This document shows, one piece after another, positions 54,763 through 62,261 of a DNA stretch of 64,000 bases (position 1 is the stretch's first letter; each line of letters opens with the position of its first letter). The DNA is taken from contig NZ_CP107958.1 of assembly GCF_036075115.1 (NCBI RefSeq), forward strand, positions 2,728,001 to 2,792,000. The letters are read 5' to 3'. Origin of the DNA: Streptomyces sp. NBC_00377. GTDB taxonomy: Bacteria; Actinomycetota; Actinomycetes; Streptomycetales; Streptomycetaceae. The position numbers and the translations under genes were made by a program. The notes below the pieces were generated by a model. That model searched no databases. It was given only the letters and a program-made list of their open reading frames with translations, and had not been told where the DNA came from.

Positions 54763-56006
54763 GCCCCTGTGAGCTTCGCGAACTTCTGCTGGTAGGCGGT
54801 CTCTTCCTTCGAGCTCAGGGAGCGGAAGGCATGGGACTTGGCCTGCATGGCCTTGTCGGGAAGGATCAGCGGATTCTCCGCCGCCGACTTGTCGATCTTG
54901 GCGAGGTACGGCTTCACGTCCGCGACCGGACTCACGTAGTTGATGTACGCGGCGAGCTCGGCGGCCGGCTCGGGCTCGTAGTAGTAGTCGATCAGCCGCT
55001 CGGCGTTCGTCTTGTGGCGCGCCTTGTTGGGGATCAGCATGTTGTCGGTCGAGGTCATGTAGCCGCTGTCCGGGATGACATAGGCGACGTCCGGATTGTC
55101 GGCCTGGAGCTGCACGATGTCCCCGGCCCAGGCGACACAGGCCGCCAGATCGCCCTTGCTGAGGTCGGAGGTGTAGTCGTTGCCGGTGAAGCGGCGGATC
55201 TGGCCCTTGTCGACCGCCTTCTGAAGGCGGGCGATGACCGCGTCGTAGTCGTCGTCGGTGAACTTCGCCGGGTCCTTGCCCATGTCGAGCATGGTCATGC
55301 CGACGGTGTCGCGCATCTCGGTCAACAGGCCGACCCGGCCCTTGAGCGCCGGGTTGTCGAGCAGGTCGGAGACCGACTTCACCTCGACGCCGTCGAGCGC
55401 CTTCTTGTTGAAGGCCACGACCGTCGAGATGCCCTGCCAGGGGTAGGAGTAGGCGCGGCCCGGGTCCCAGTCGGGGCTGCGGAACTGGTCCGACAGGTTG
55501 GCGAAGGCGTGCGGCAGGTTGGACGCGTCCAGCTTCTGGACGTACCCGAGCCGGATCATGCGGGCGGCCAGCCAGTCGGTGAGGACGATGAGGTCGCGGC
55601 CGGTGTCCTGTCCGGCGGCGAGCTGCGGCTGGATCTTGCCGAAGAACTCGTCGTTGTCGTTGATGTCCTCGGTGTACTTGACCGAGATGCCGGTCTGCTT
55701 GCGGAACGCGTCCAGCGTCGGATGGTGCTTCCCGCTGTCGTCCACGTCGATGTACTCCGGCCAGTTGGAGAAGTTGACGACCTTCTCCTTCGCCGAGTGG
55801 TCGTCGGCGGAGACGCCACCCTGGGATTTGCCGGCCGCGGGGATTCCGCAGGCGCTGAGCGCGCCGAGGCCGCCCAGTGTCAGGGCGCCTCCGGTGGAGG
55901 CGCGCAGCAGCGACCGGCGGGTCATGGCCGCCCTGCCGTTGCGGAGGCTGCGCCGCATGGCGGCCACTCGGGCCGGGCTCAGGCGGTCGGGCTCGTACTG
56001 CTCCAT
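54759..56006 (-). CDS. potD: Polyamine-binding lipoprotein PotD
   Basis: A 415-residue precursor with a Tat motif (MTRRSLLRAS, Arg30-Arg31) and lipobox LSAC with Cys53. It is preceded by an extra 27 residues that could be trimmed if the ATG at codon 28 were used. The mature part matches PotD/PotF: VVNFSNWPEYID, the ligand motif DNDEFFGKIQPQLAAGQD, TDWLAARMI, YPWQGISTVVAFN, and YVIPDSGYMTSTDNM. It delivers putrescine or spermidine to PotBC. It heads the operon, which starts at 56006, 56 bases before the aldehyde dehydrogenase stop. Confidence 0.92.
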   Translation of the reverse strand: MEQYEPDRLSPARVAAMRRSLRNGRAAMTRRSLLRASTGGALTLGGLGALSACGIPAAGKSQGGVSADDHSAKEKVVNFSNWPEYIDVDDSGKHHPTLDAFRKQTGISVKYTEDINDNDEFFGKIQPQLAAGQDTGRDLIVLTDWLAARMIRLGYVQKLDASNLPHAFANLSDQFRSPDWDPGRAYSYPWQGISTVVAFNKKALDGVEVKSVSDLLDNPALKGRVGLLTEMRDTVGMTMLDMGKDPAKFTDDDYDAVIARLQKAVDKGQIRRFTGNDYTSDLSKGDLAACVAWAGDIVQLQADNPDVAYVIPDSGYMTSTDNMLIPNKARHKTNAERLIDYYYEPEPAAELAAYINYVSPVADVKPYLAKIDKSAAENPLILPDKAMQAKSHAFRSLSSKEETAYQQKFAKLTGA

Positions 56007-56062
56007 GCGCGTGGTGCCCTTTCGGGAGGGTCGGCCGTGGTCGGCGGCCGGTCGTCGTCGCT

Positions 56063-57577
56063 CTAACAGTCCCCGAAGATGGTGCGGTGCCAGGGCTTGC
56101 GGGCCACCGCCGTGTTATCGAACATAACGTGCTTTACCTGTGTGTACTCCTCGAACGAGTACGCTGACATGTCCTTGCCGAAGCCGGACGCCTTGTACCC
56201 TCCGTGAGGCATCTCGCTGATGATCGGGATGTGGTCGTTGATCCACACGCACCCCGCCTTGATCTCACGCGTCGCCCGGTTCGCCCGGAACACGTCCCGG
56301 CTCCACGCGGAGGCGGCCAGCCCGTACGGGGTGTCGTTGGCGAGGGCGATGCCCTCGTCGTCGCTGTCGAAGGGCAGGACCACCAGGACCGGGCCGAAGA
56401 TCTCGGCCTGGACGACCTCGCTGTCCTGGGCGGCGTCCGCGATCAGGGTGGGGCGATAGTACGCGCCGCCCTTGAGATCTCCCTGTGGCGCCTCACCCCC
56501 GGTCACCACGCGCGCGTAGGCACGCGCCCGGTCGACGAAGGCGGCGACCCGGTCGCGCTGGAGGTGCGAGACCAGCGGCCCGAGGTCGGTCCCGGGGGCG
56601 AAGGGATCACCGAGCCGGACGGTCTCCATCAGGGCGGCCGTCCGCTCGACGAACGCCTCGTAGAGCGGCCACTGCACGTACGCGCGCGTGGCGGCCGTGC
56701 AGTCCTGCCCGGTGTTGATGAGCGCCCCGGCGACCGCGCCGTTGGCCGCGGCCTCCAGGTCGGCGTCGTCGAAGACGACGAAGGGCGCCTTGCCGCCCAG
56801 TTCCAGATGCAGGCGCTTGACGGTCGCGACCGCGATCTCGGCGACGCGTTTGCCGACGGCCGTGGAGCCGGTGAAGGAGGTCATGGCGACGTCGGGATGT
56901 CCGACGAGGCGCTCACCGGCCTCCTTCCCGGTCCCGGCGACGATGTTGATCACGCCGTCGGGGATCCCGGCCTGCGTCGCCGCCTCGGCGAAGAGGAGCG
57001 AGGTGAGCGGGGTGAGCTCGGCGGGCTTGAGCACGATGGTGTTGCCCGCCGCGATCGCCGGCAGGATCTTCCAGGCGGCCATCTGAAGGGGGTAGTTCCA
57101 GGGCGCGATGGAGCCGACGACGCCGATCGGTTCACGGCGGACGTAGGAGGTGTGGTCGCCGGAGTACTCACCGGCGGACTGTCCCGCCAGGTGGCGGGCG
57201 GCGCCGGCGAAGAACGCGGTGTTGTCGATGGTGCCGGGCACGTCGAACTCGCGGGTCAGCTTCAGCGGCTTGCCGCACTGGAGGGACTCGGCGCGGGCGA
57301 ACTCCTCGGCGCGGTCGGCCAGGACGGCGGCGAACCGGTGCAGGGCGTCCGAGCGCTCGCCCGGCGTGGTGCCGGCCCAGCCGGGGAAAGCGGCGCGGGC
57401 GGCGGCGACGGCGGCGTCGACGTCGTCGGCGCCTGCCAGTTCGTAGGTGAACACCTCCTCGCCGGTGGCCGGGTCGACCACGGCGTGGGTCCGGCCGGAC
57501 GTGCCGTGGGTGAGACGGCCTCCGATGTACTGAGCGCCGTCCGCGAAACGTTCCTGTGCGGGGAACCGGTCCTGCAT
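56063..57577 (-). CDS. Gamma-aminobutyraldehyde dehydrogenase (PuuC/PatD-like)
   Basis: A 504-residue aldehyde dehydrogenase: IAPWNYPLQMAAWK (cofactor-binding strand), FTGSTAVGKRV, general base Glu259 in HLELGGKAP, catalytic Cys293 in NTGQDCTAATR, and EIFGPVLVV. Among family members, those beside putrescine oxidases oxidise gamma-aminobutyraldehyde or its gamma-glutamyl form to (gamma-glutamyl-)GABA, which is the expected step here. The ATG at 57577 starts MQDRFPAQERFADGAQYIGG. It is upstream of potD on the same strand and divergent from the NADAR gene; the region between carries possible operators. Confidence 0.88.
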   Translation of the reverse strand: MQDRFPAQERFADGAQYIGGRLTHGTSGRTHAVVDPATGEEVFTYELAGADDVDAAVAAARAAFPGWAGTTPGERSDALHRFAAVLADRAEEFARAESLQCGKPLKLTREFDVPGTIDNTAFFAGAARHLAGQSAGEYSGDHTSYVRREPIGVVGSIAPWNYPLQMAAWKILPAIAAGNTIVLKPAELTPLTSLLFAEAATQAGIPDGVINIVAGTGKEAGERLVGHPDVAMTSFTGSTAVGKRVAEIAVATVKRLHLELGGKAPFVVFDDADLEAAANGAVAGALINTGQDCTAATRAYVQWPLYEAFVERTAALMETVRLGDPFAPGTDLGPLVSHLQRDRVAAFVDRARAYARVVTGGEAPQGDLKGGAYYRPTLIADAAQDSEVVQAEIFGPVLVVLPFDSDDEGIALANDTPYGLAASAWSRDVFRANRATREIKAGCVWINDHIPIISEMPHGGYKASGFGKDMSAYSFEEYTQVKHVMFDNTAVARKPWHRTIFGDC

Positions 57578-57672
57578 GTCGCTCTCCTCCGCCTTCGCCC
57601 CGCTGTGTGCGGCGGCGGGTGGCGTAGCTCCAGCCTGATTTGATTGCCGATCCTGACAGAGCAGGGGCACTC

Positions 57673-57716
57673 CAACAAGTGATTCCGTTGTTGCCTTTTG
57701 GTTACGCGACGGAATC
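57673..57716. promoter_or_regulatory. Nested inverted repeats upstream of aldehyde dehydrogenase
   Basis: GATTCCGT (57681-57688) and ACGGAATC (57709-57716) form a perfect inverted repeat 20 bases apart. CAACAA (57673-57678) and TTGTTG (57688-57693) form another. They sit in an AT-rich stretch about 100 bases before the start of the polyamine operon, divergent from the NADAR gene. This is a candidate operator for a nitrogen or polyamine regulator. Confidence 0.4.
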
Positions 57717-57769
57717 TGTCGGCAGCGGGTCGACCAGGTGTCGAGTCACGGCGGAAAAGGGGGGACGCA

Positions 57770-58360
57770 GTGTCAGTGGCGCGTGCCAGACTCGCGTGCA
57801 TGGAGAGGATCGACTGCCGGGAGGCCCTGGTCAGGCAGGCCCGGGCGGGGGCGAGGATCAAGTATCTGCACTTCTGGGGACACCGGCCGCGGCCCGACGG
57901 CCGCCTCGGCTCCAGCTGTCTGAGTCAGTGGTGGCCGTCACCGTTCGTGGTCGACGGGGCCGCCTATGCGACGGCCGAGCACTGGATGATGGCCGCGAAG
58001 GCACGCCTCTTCGAGGACGCCGAGGCGGAGAAGCGGGCCCTGGCCGCGAAATCGCCCGCGCAGGCCAAGAAGGAGGGGCGGCTGGTGCGCGGCTTCGACG
58101 AGACGACCTGGCAGCGGGAGCGGTTCGCGATCGTGGTCGAGGGCAGCGTCCACAAGTTCGCCGCGGACCCCGGCCTGCGGGCGTTCCTGCTCGGCACGGG
58201 CCGGAGGGTGCTGGTCGAGGCGAGCCCGGTGGACCGCGTCTGGGGCATCGGTATGGCGGCGGACGACGAGGCGGCGATGAACCCGGACCGCTGGCGGGGG
58301 CTGAACCTGCTGGGGTTCGCGCTGATGGAAGCGCGGGAGAGGCTGCGGACACAGCCCTGA
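57770..58360 (+). CDS. NADAR family protein
   Basis: NADAR proteins (YbiA/RibX-like fold) hydrolyse N-glycosidic bonds of riboflavin intermediates, or remove ADP-ribose from nucleobases in the recently described members. The 196-residue protein has the family marks: YLHFWGHRPRPDGRLGSSCLSQWWPSPFVV (about 25-54), YATAEHWMMAAKARLF, NPDRWRGLNLLGFALMEAR and VWGIGMAADD. The GTG start at 57770 has AAGGGGGG before it; an ATG at 57800 would give ten residues less. It is not next to riboflavin genes or an obvious toxin partner, so its role is open. Divergent from the polyamine operon. Confidence 0.85.
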   Translation: MSVARARLACMERIDCREALVRQARAGARIKYLHFWGHRPRPDGRLGSSCLSQWWPSPFVVDGAAYATAEHWMMAAKARLFEDAEAEKRALAAKSPAQAKKEGRLVRGFDETTWQRERFAIVVEGSVHKFAADPGLRAFLLGTGRRVLVEASPVDRVWGIGMAADDEAAMNPDRWRGLNLLGFALMEARERLRTQP

Positions 58361-58629
58361 GCGGGCGCCCCGCGCGATGTCTCCAGGGTCGGCTCGATGC
58401 CACCGGCCAGAACACGCCTGCCTGGATGGGTGGAGGGCGCCGGCCTGTGCCCGCCGGACGCCCAGGACCAGACGATCGGCCCCACGCCCGGTCGACCGCC
58501 CGAAGCGGCGCCGTCCCCGCCCGCCGGAAACCGCCGGCTCCGATCGGCGACACACCCGGCTCGGCCCGTGGCCCCCGCCTGCCGGACGCCGGGGGACGGG
58601 CGACGAACTTCCCCGCCCGTTCCGGGAAC

Positions 58630-58659
58630 CTTCGCGGCCCGGGCCCGCCGGGCCCGAAG
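58630..58659. terminator. Terminator-like hairpin
   Basis: GGGCCC-GCC-GGGCCC flanked by CTTCG/CGAAG lies 24 bases before the DUF4190 stop on its 3' side. The 322-base gap 58361-58682 between convergent genes has no other feature. Confidence 0.55.
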
Positions 58660-58682
58660 CCGGGGCGGCGCCTCGCGGAGCC

Positions 58683-59663
58683 TCAGGGCTGGACGATCAG
58701 CAGCACGCCCAGTCCGATCCCGAGGACGATGCCCACGGCTCCGCAGATGATCCCGGCCAGGGCCTGTCCGGCGTTCGACGCTTCACCCCGGCGGGCCTTC
58801 CCCCGGCCGACCGAGCCGAACACGACGCCGAGGATTCCGGCGATGATGGCCAGCGGCCACATGCAGAAGAGGACGGCCGAGGCGATCCCGAGCACGAGGG
58901 CGGCGACCCCCATGCCGTTGCTCTCCACCGGCCCGCCGTACCAGCCGTAGGGGCCCGGGGCGCCGCCGTAGGGGGGCGGCGGGGACGGGTAGCCGTATCC
59001 GGGTCCACCCGGACCGGGATAGCCGACCGGGCCGCCCGGGTATCCGTACGGGGCGGGTCCCGGCCCGTGGGGCGCGAGGGGCGGCGGAGGCACCGCCGCG
59101 CCGGGGGCGGGAGGAGCGAAGGGGTTGGCGGGCGGCCCCCCGGCCGCCGCCGTACCGGGGTGGGGCGGCGGGAAGGAGGCGAACGGGCCGTTCGCCGGCG
59201 GGGTCCCGACGGGAGTGGCCCAGGGCCGCGGACCGGCGTCGGCCGGCGGCGGGGTCGCCCCGGGCAGCGCGGTGACCGTCCACTGGTCATGGACAGCCGG
59301 AGGCGCCTGGTCCGGGGAGCCGGGGGCGGATGCCGGCGGTCCGCTGAAACCGACGGTCTGACCGGGCCCGCTCTGCGGACGGTCCTCCGGGGCGGCCCAG
59401 GGATTCGGCTCGACCGGGGAACCGGCAGGGCCACCCGGTCCGGAAACACCGGCGCCGTCGCCCGTCGCGGCCCAGGGATTCGACTCGACCGCGGAACCGG
59501 CAGGGCCACCCGGTCCGGAAACACCGGCGCCGTCGCCCGTCGCGGCCTTGTGCAACGGCACCTTGGGCGCCGCGTCCTGCGGGCCGTCCGCCTCCTCGGA
59601 AGCCGGCGCGGGCCACGGGTCTCGGGCGGCGTCACCGGCCGGGGTCGGCGCGTCGTCGGACAT
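58683..59663 (-). CDS. DUF4190 membrane protein with Pro/Gly-rich cytoplasmic tail
   Basis: The 326-residue protein has a very Pro/Gly/Ala-rich N-terminal 240 residues (including YGYPGGPVGYPGPGGPGYGY, PPPPYGG), and a C-terminal DUF4190 pair of membrane helices (MGVAALVLGIASAVLFCMWPLAII, then GIICGAVGIVLGIGLGVLLIV) with KARRGEASN between. Two 25-residue repeats (ATGDGAGVSGPGGPAGS...) occur near 42-91. Such proteins are common and uncharacterised in Streptomyces. The function is not known. ATG at 59663. Confidence 0.8.
   Translation of the reverse strand: MSDDAPTPAGDAARDPWPAPASEEADGPQDAAPKVPLHKAATGDGAGVSGPGGPAGSAVESNPWAATGDGAGVSGPGGPAGSPVEPNPWAAPEDRPQSGPGQTVGFSGPPASAPGSPDQAPPAVHDQWTVTALPGATPPPADAGPRPWATPVGTPPANGPFASFPPPHPGTAAAGGPPANPFAPPAPGAAVPPPPLAPHGPGPAPYGYPGGPVGYPGPGGPGYGYPSPPPPYGGAPGPYGWYGGPVESNGMGVAALVLGIASAVLFCMWPLAIIAGILGVVFGSVGRGKARRGEASNAGQALAGIICGAVGIVLGIGLGVLLIVQP
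59418..59545. repeat. 75-bp tandem repeat inside the DUF4190 gene
   Basis: Near-identical units begin at 59418 and 59493 (75 bases, 25 codons), encoding the repeated GDGAGVSGPGGPAGS block, which keeps frame. Confidence 0.8.
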
Positions 59664-60254
59664 ACGTGGGTCCCCTCTGTCGCCCTCTGCCCTGCGTTCG
59701 GTCCTGCGTGCCCTGCACGGCTCGCGTCCCGTCATCCGGACGGCGTTCCGTATGGCGCACGTCCCGTCATGCTACGGCCCACGACCGGAGCGCCGGGCAG
59801 CGGGCCGTAAGCCGGCCGAGGCGACAACCGCCCCCCGGTCCCCACGCCTTGGCACGCGCGGGGGGACAGCGAGGCCGGACGCGGGTGAGGCCGACAGCCG
59901 CCTCTCCTCCCTACCCGCGGCCGACGCGTACCCGAAACACCAGCCGGCGCCCCACCCCGAACCGCCGGCCCCGAGCAGGCAGCACCCGGCCGAAGCCGAC
60001 GGCCGTCCCCCGTCCGCCCTGCCCGGCCGACGCGCCGGCCGGGCAGGGCCGGGCTCCACGTGAAGCAGACGGCCTCCCCCGGCACCCGCCTAGTCCTCCG
60101 CACACGGGGGCGGCACGCGGCGGACTCCGTGCTGCCGGAGGCCGACAGCCGGTCGGCGAGGGCCCCGCCTACGATGATCCCGACCCATCGATCAGCCGAT
60201 CACCCGCGTCCCGTCCGGCCCGCCGGGCCGGGGCGCCGTCCCGGGGAGGACCCC
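59664..60254. other. 591-bp intergenic region between divergent genes
   Basis: The region between the DUF4190 (minus) and deaminase (plus) starts has open frames in several phases but none with a ribosome site, conserved pattern or codon-position bias I can defend. It presumably holds both promoters; I see no clear -35/-10 pair and no hairpin worth naming. Confidence 0.5.
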
Positions 60255-61376
60255 ATGACCGACCGCCTCGACGCATCCGCAGCAGCCCCCGGCTCCCCCG
60301 TTTCCGGCGCGGCCGCCGGTCCCACCGCGGACGCCGCGGCCGGCGCCCGGGACGTGCACGCCTTCATCGCCGGGCTGCCGAAGGCCGAACTGCACGTCCA
60401 CCACGTCGGCTCCGCCTCCCCCCGCATCGTCTCCGAGCTGGCCGCCCGGCACCCCGACTCCAAGGTGCCCACCGACCCCGAGGCCCTGGTCGACTACTTC
60501 ACGTTCACCGACTTCGCCCACTTCATCGACGTGTACCTGTCCGTCGTGGACCTCATCCGCACCCCGGAGGACGTCCGGCTGCTGACGTACGAGGTCGCCC
60601 GGGACCTGGCCCGCCAGCAGGTGCGGTACGCGGAGCTGACCATCACCCCGTTCTCCTCGACCCGGCGCGGCATCGACGAACTCGCCTTCATGGACGCCAT
60701 CGAGGACGCCCGCAAGGCGGCCGAGGCGGAGTTCGGGACCGTGCTGCGCTGGTGCTTCGACATCCCCGGCGAGGCCGGACTCGAGGCCGCCGAGGAGACG
60801 ACGCGGCTGGCGACCGACGACCGCGTCCGCCCCGCGGGGCTGGTCTCCTTCGGGCTCGGCGGGCCCGAGGTCGGCGTACCGCGCCCGCAGTTCAAGCCGT
60901 ACTTCGACCGGGCGATCGCCGCCGGACTGCGCTCGGTGCCGCACGCCGGCGAGACCACCGGGCCGCAGACGGTGTGGGACGCGCTGACCCACCTGCGCGC
61001 CGAGCGCATCGGCCACGGCACCAGCTCCGCGCAGGACGAGAAGCTGCTCGCGCACCTCGCCGAGCACCGCATCGCCCTGGAGGTGTGCCCGACCTCGAAC
61101 ATCGCCACCCGTGCGGTCCGCACGCTCGACGAGCACCCGCTCAAGGAGTTCGTGAAGGCCGGCGTGCTGGTCACGATCAACTCCGACGACCCGCCCATGT
61201 TCGGCACCGACCTCGACAACGAGTACGCGGTCGCCGCCCGCCTCCTCGACCTGGACGAGCGGGGCCTCGCGGCCCTCGCGGGGAACGCCGTCGACGCCTC
61301 CTTCCTGGACCAGGCCGGCAAGGCGCGCCTCAGGGCGGAGATCGACGCCTACACGACGGACTGGCTCGCCCCCTGA
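60255..61376 (+). CDS. Adenosine deaminase family, probable 6-aminodeoxyfutalosine deaminase
   Basis: A 373-residue amidohydrolase with Zn ligands in AELHVHHVGSAS, VPHAGE and the C-terminal NSDDPPMFGTDL, plus GHGT and the catalytic HAGE Glu. Although it would normally be labelled adenosine deaminase, the S. avermitilis protein Sav2595 (from memory, of the same group and the same chromosomal position) was shown to deaminate 6-aminodeoxyfutalosine in menaquinone synthesis. The H-V-H-H-V-G-S sequence instead of the adenosine-deaminase H-L-D-G-S is in line with that. I infer the menaquinone role; adenosine activity is not excluded. ATG at 60255, ribosome site GGGGAGG. Confidence 0.78.
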   Translation: MTDRLDASAAAPGSPVSGAAAGPTADAAAGARDVHAFIAGLPKAELHVHHVGSASPRIVSELAARHPDSKVPTDPEALVDYFTFTDFAHFIDVYLSVVDLIRTPEDVRLLTYEVARDLARQQVRYAELTITPFSSTRRGIDELAFMDAIEDARKAAEAEFGTVLRWCFDIPGEAGLEAAEETTRLATDDRVRPAGLVSFGLGGPEVGVPRPQFKPYFDRAIAAGLRSVPHAGETTGPQTVWDALTHLRAERIGHGTSSAQDEKLLAHLAEHRIALEVCPTSNIATRAVRTLDEHPLKEFVKAGVLVTINSDDPPMFGTDLDNEYAVAARLLDLDERGLAALAGNAVDASFLDQAGKARLRAEIDAYTTDWLAP

Positions 61377-61402
61377 GGACCGGCGGCCGCCACAATGGGC
61401 CC

Positions 61403-62089
61403 ATGCAGAACGTGACTGCCGTGGCCCATCGCGGCGACCCCTACCGCTTCCGTGAGAACACCCTCGACTCGCTGCGTTCCGCGCTCGCCCTGGGCGCGGA
61501 CGCCGTCGAGGTCGACGTGCGGCTCACCCGCGACGGCGTGCCCGTCCTGCTGCACGACGAGACGTTGAAGCGGCTGTGGGAGCAGGATCGGCCCCTGCGG
61601 GCGCTGTCCGCCGCCGAGGTGCGCGGGCTGACGGCCGGGGCGGTGCCGACCCTCGCGGAGGCGCTCGCGGCGACCGGGGGCAGCCGGCTGATGCTCGATC
61701 TGCCGGGGACGCGAGAGGTGCGCACGGCACGCCGGATCGTGGACGTCGTCCGCGAGGCCGGGGCGGCGGACCGGGTCTACTACTGCGCCGACGCGGCCGC
61801 GATGCTCGCCGTGCGGGCCGCCGATCCGTCCGCCGAGATCGCCCTGACCCGCACCAGCCTGGCTCCCCCGCGGCCCGCGCTGCTCGACGCGGTGAAGCCC
61901 CGTTGGCTCAACTACCGCTTCTCCCTGGTCGACCATGACCTGGCCGCCCGGGTCCACCACGGCGGCCACCTGCTCTCCGTGTGGACCCCCGACACCCGCC
62001 GCTCCATGCGCCGGCTCGTCGGGCTGGGCGTCGATTCCATCACCACCAACCGCGTCGAGGTGCTCACGGCCCTGCGGCGACAGACCTGA
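61403..62089 (+). CDS. Glycerophosphodiester phosphodiesterase
   Basis: GDPD enzymes cut glycerophosphodiesters to an alcohol and glycerol-3-phosphate. The 228-residue single-domain protein has the N-terminal catalytic HRGD (residues 9-12) and RFRENTLDSL, the metal-binding ADAVEVDVRLTRDGVPVLLHDE, and a C-terminal LLSVWTPDT and GVDSITTNR strand. There is no signal peptide, so cytoplasmic. It starts 26 bases past the deaminase gene and may be co-transcribed with it. The ATG at 61403 has no evident ribosome site. Confidence 0.9.
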   Translation: MQNVTAVAHRGDPYRFRENTLDSLRSALALGADAVEVDVRLTRDGVPVLLHDETLKRLWEQDRPLRALSAAEVRGLTAGAVPTLAEALAATGGSRLMLDLPGTREVRTARRIVDVVREAGAADRVYYCADAAAMLAVRAADPSAEIALTRTSLAPPRPALLDAVKPRWLNYRFSLVDHDLAARVHHGGHLLSVWTPDTRRSMRRLVGLGVDSITTNRVEVLTALRRQT

Positions 62090-62090
62090 C

Positions 62091-62162
62091 CGCGCGGACG
62101 GACCTGTCCGCGCGGACGGACCTGTCCGCGCGGACGGACCTGTCCGCGCGGACGGACCGACC
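62091..62162. repeat. 18-bp tandem palindromic repeat, four units
   Basis: Units of 18 bases (CGCGCGGACGGACCTGTC) start at 62091, 62109, 62127 and 62145 (last one degenerate). Each junction makes the perfect 12-base palindrome GTCCGCGCGGAC, so the run can fold into stacked short hairpins. It lies just past the GDPD stop, between convergent genes, and may act as a terminator. Confidence 0.8.
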
Positions 62163-62261
62163 GCGCCGAGAACTCCCACCCGCATGACTCCCCCGGTCAC
62201 CGGCCGGGACGGCGCCCGGGCGCACGACCGCGGAGGCCGGAACGGCGCGGGCCCAGGACCG

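Noticed and set aside
59664..60254. Small genes in the gap between DUF4190 and the deaminase
   Set aside because: Short open frames in both strands lack ribosome sites and conserved patterns.
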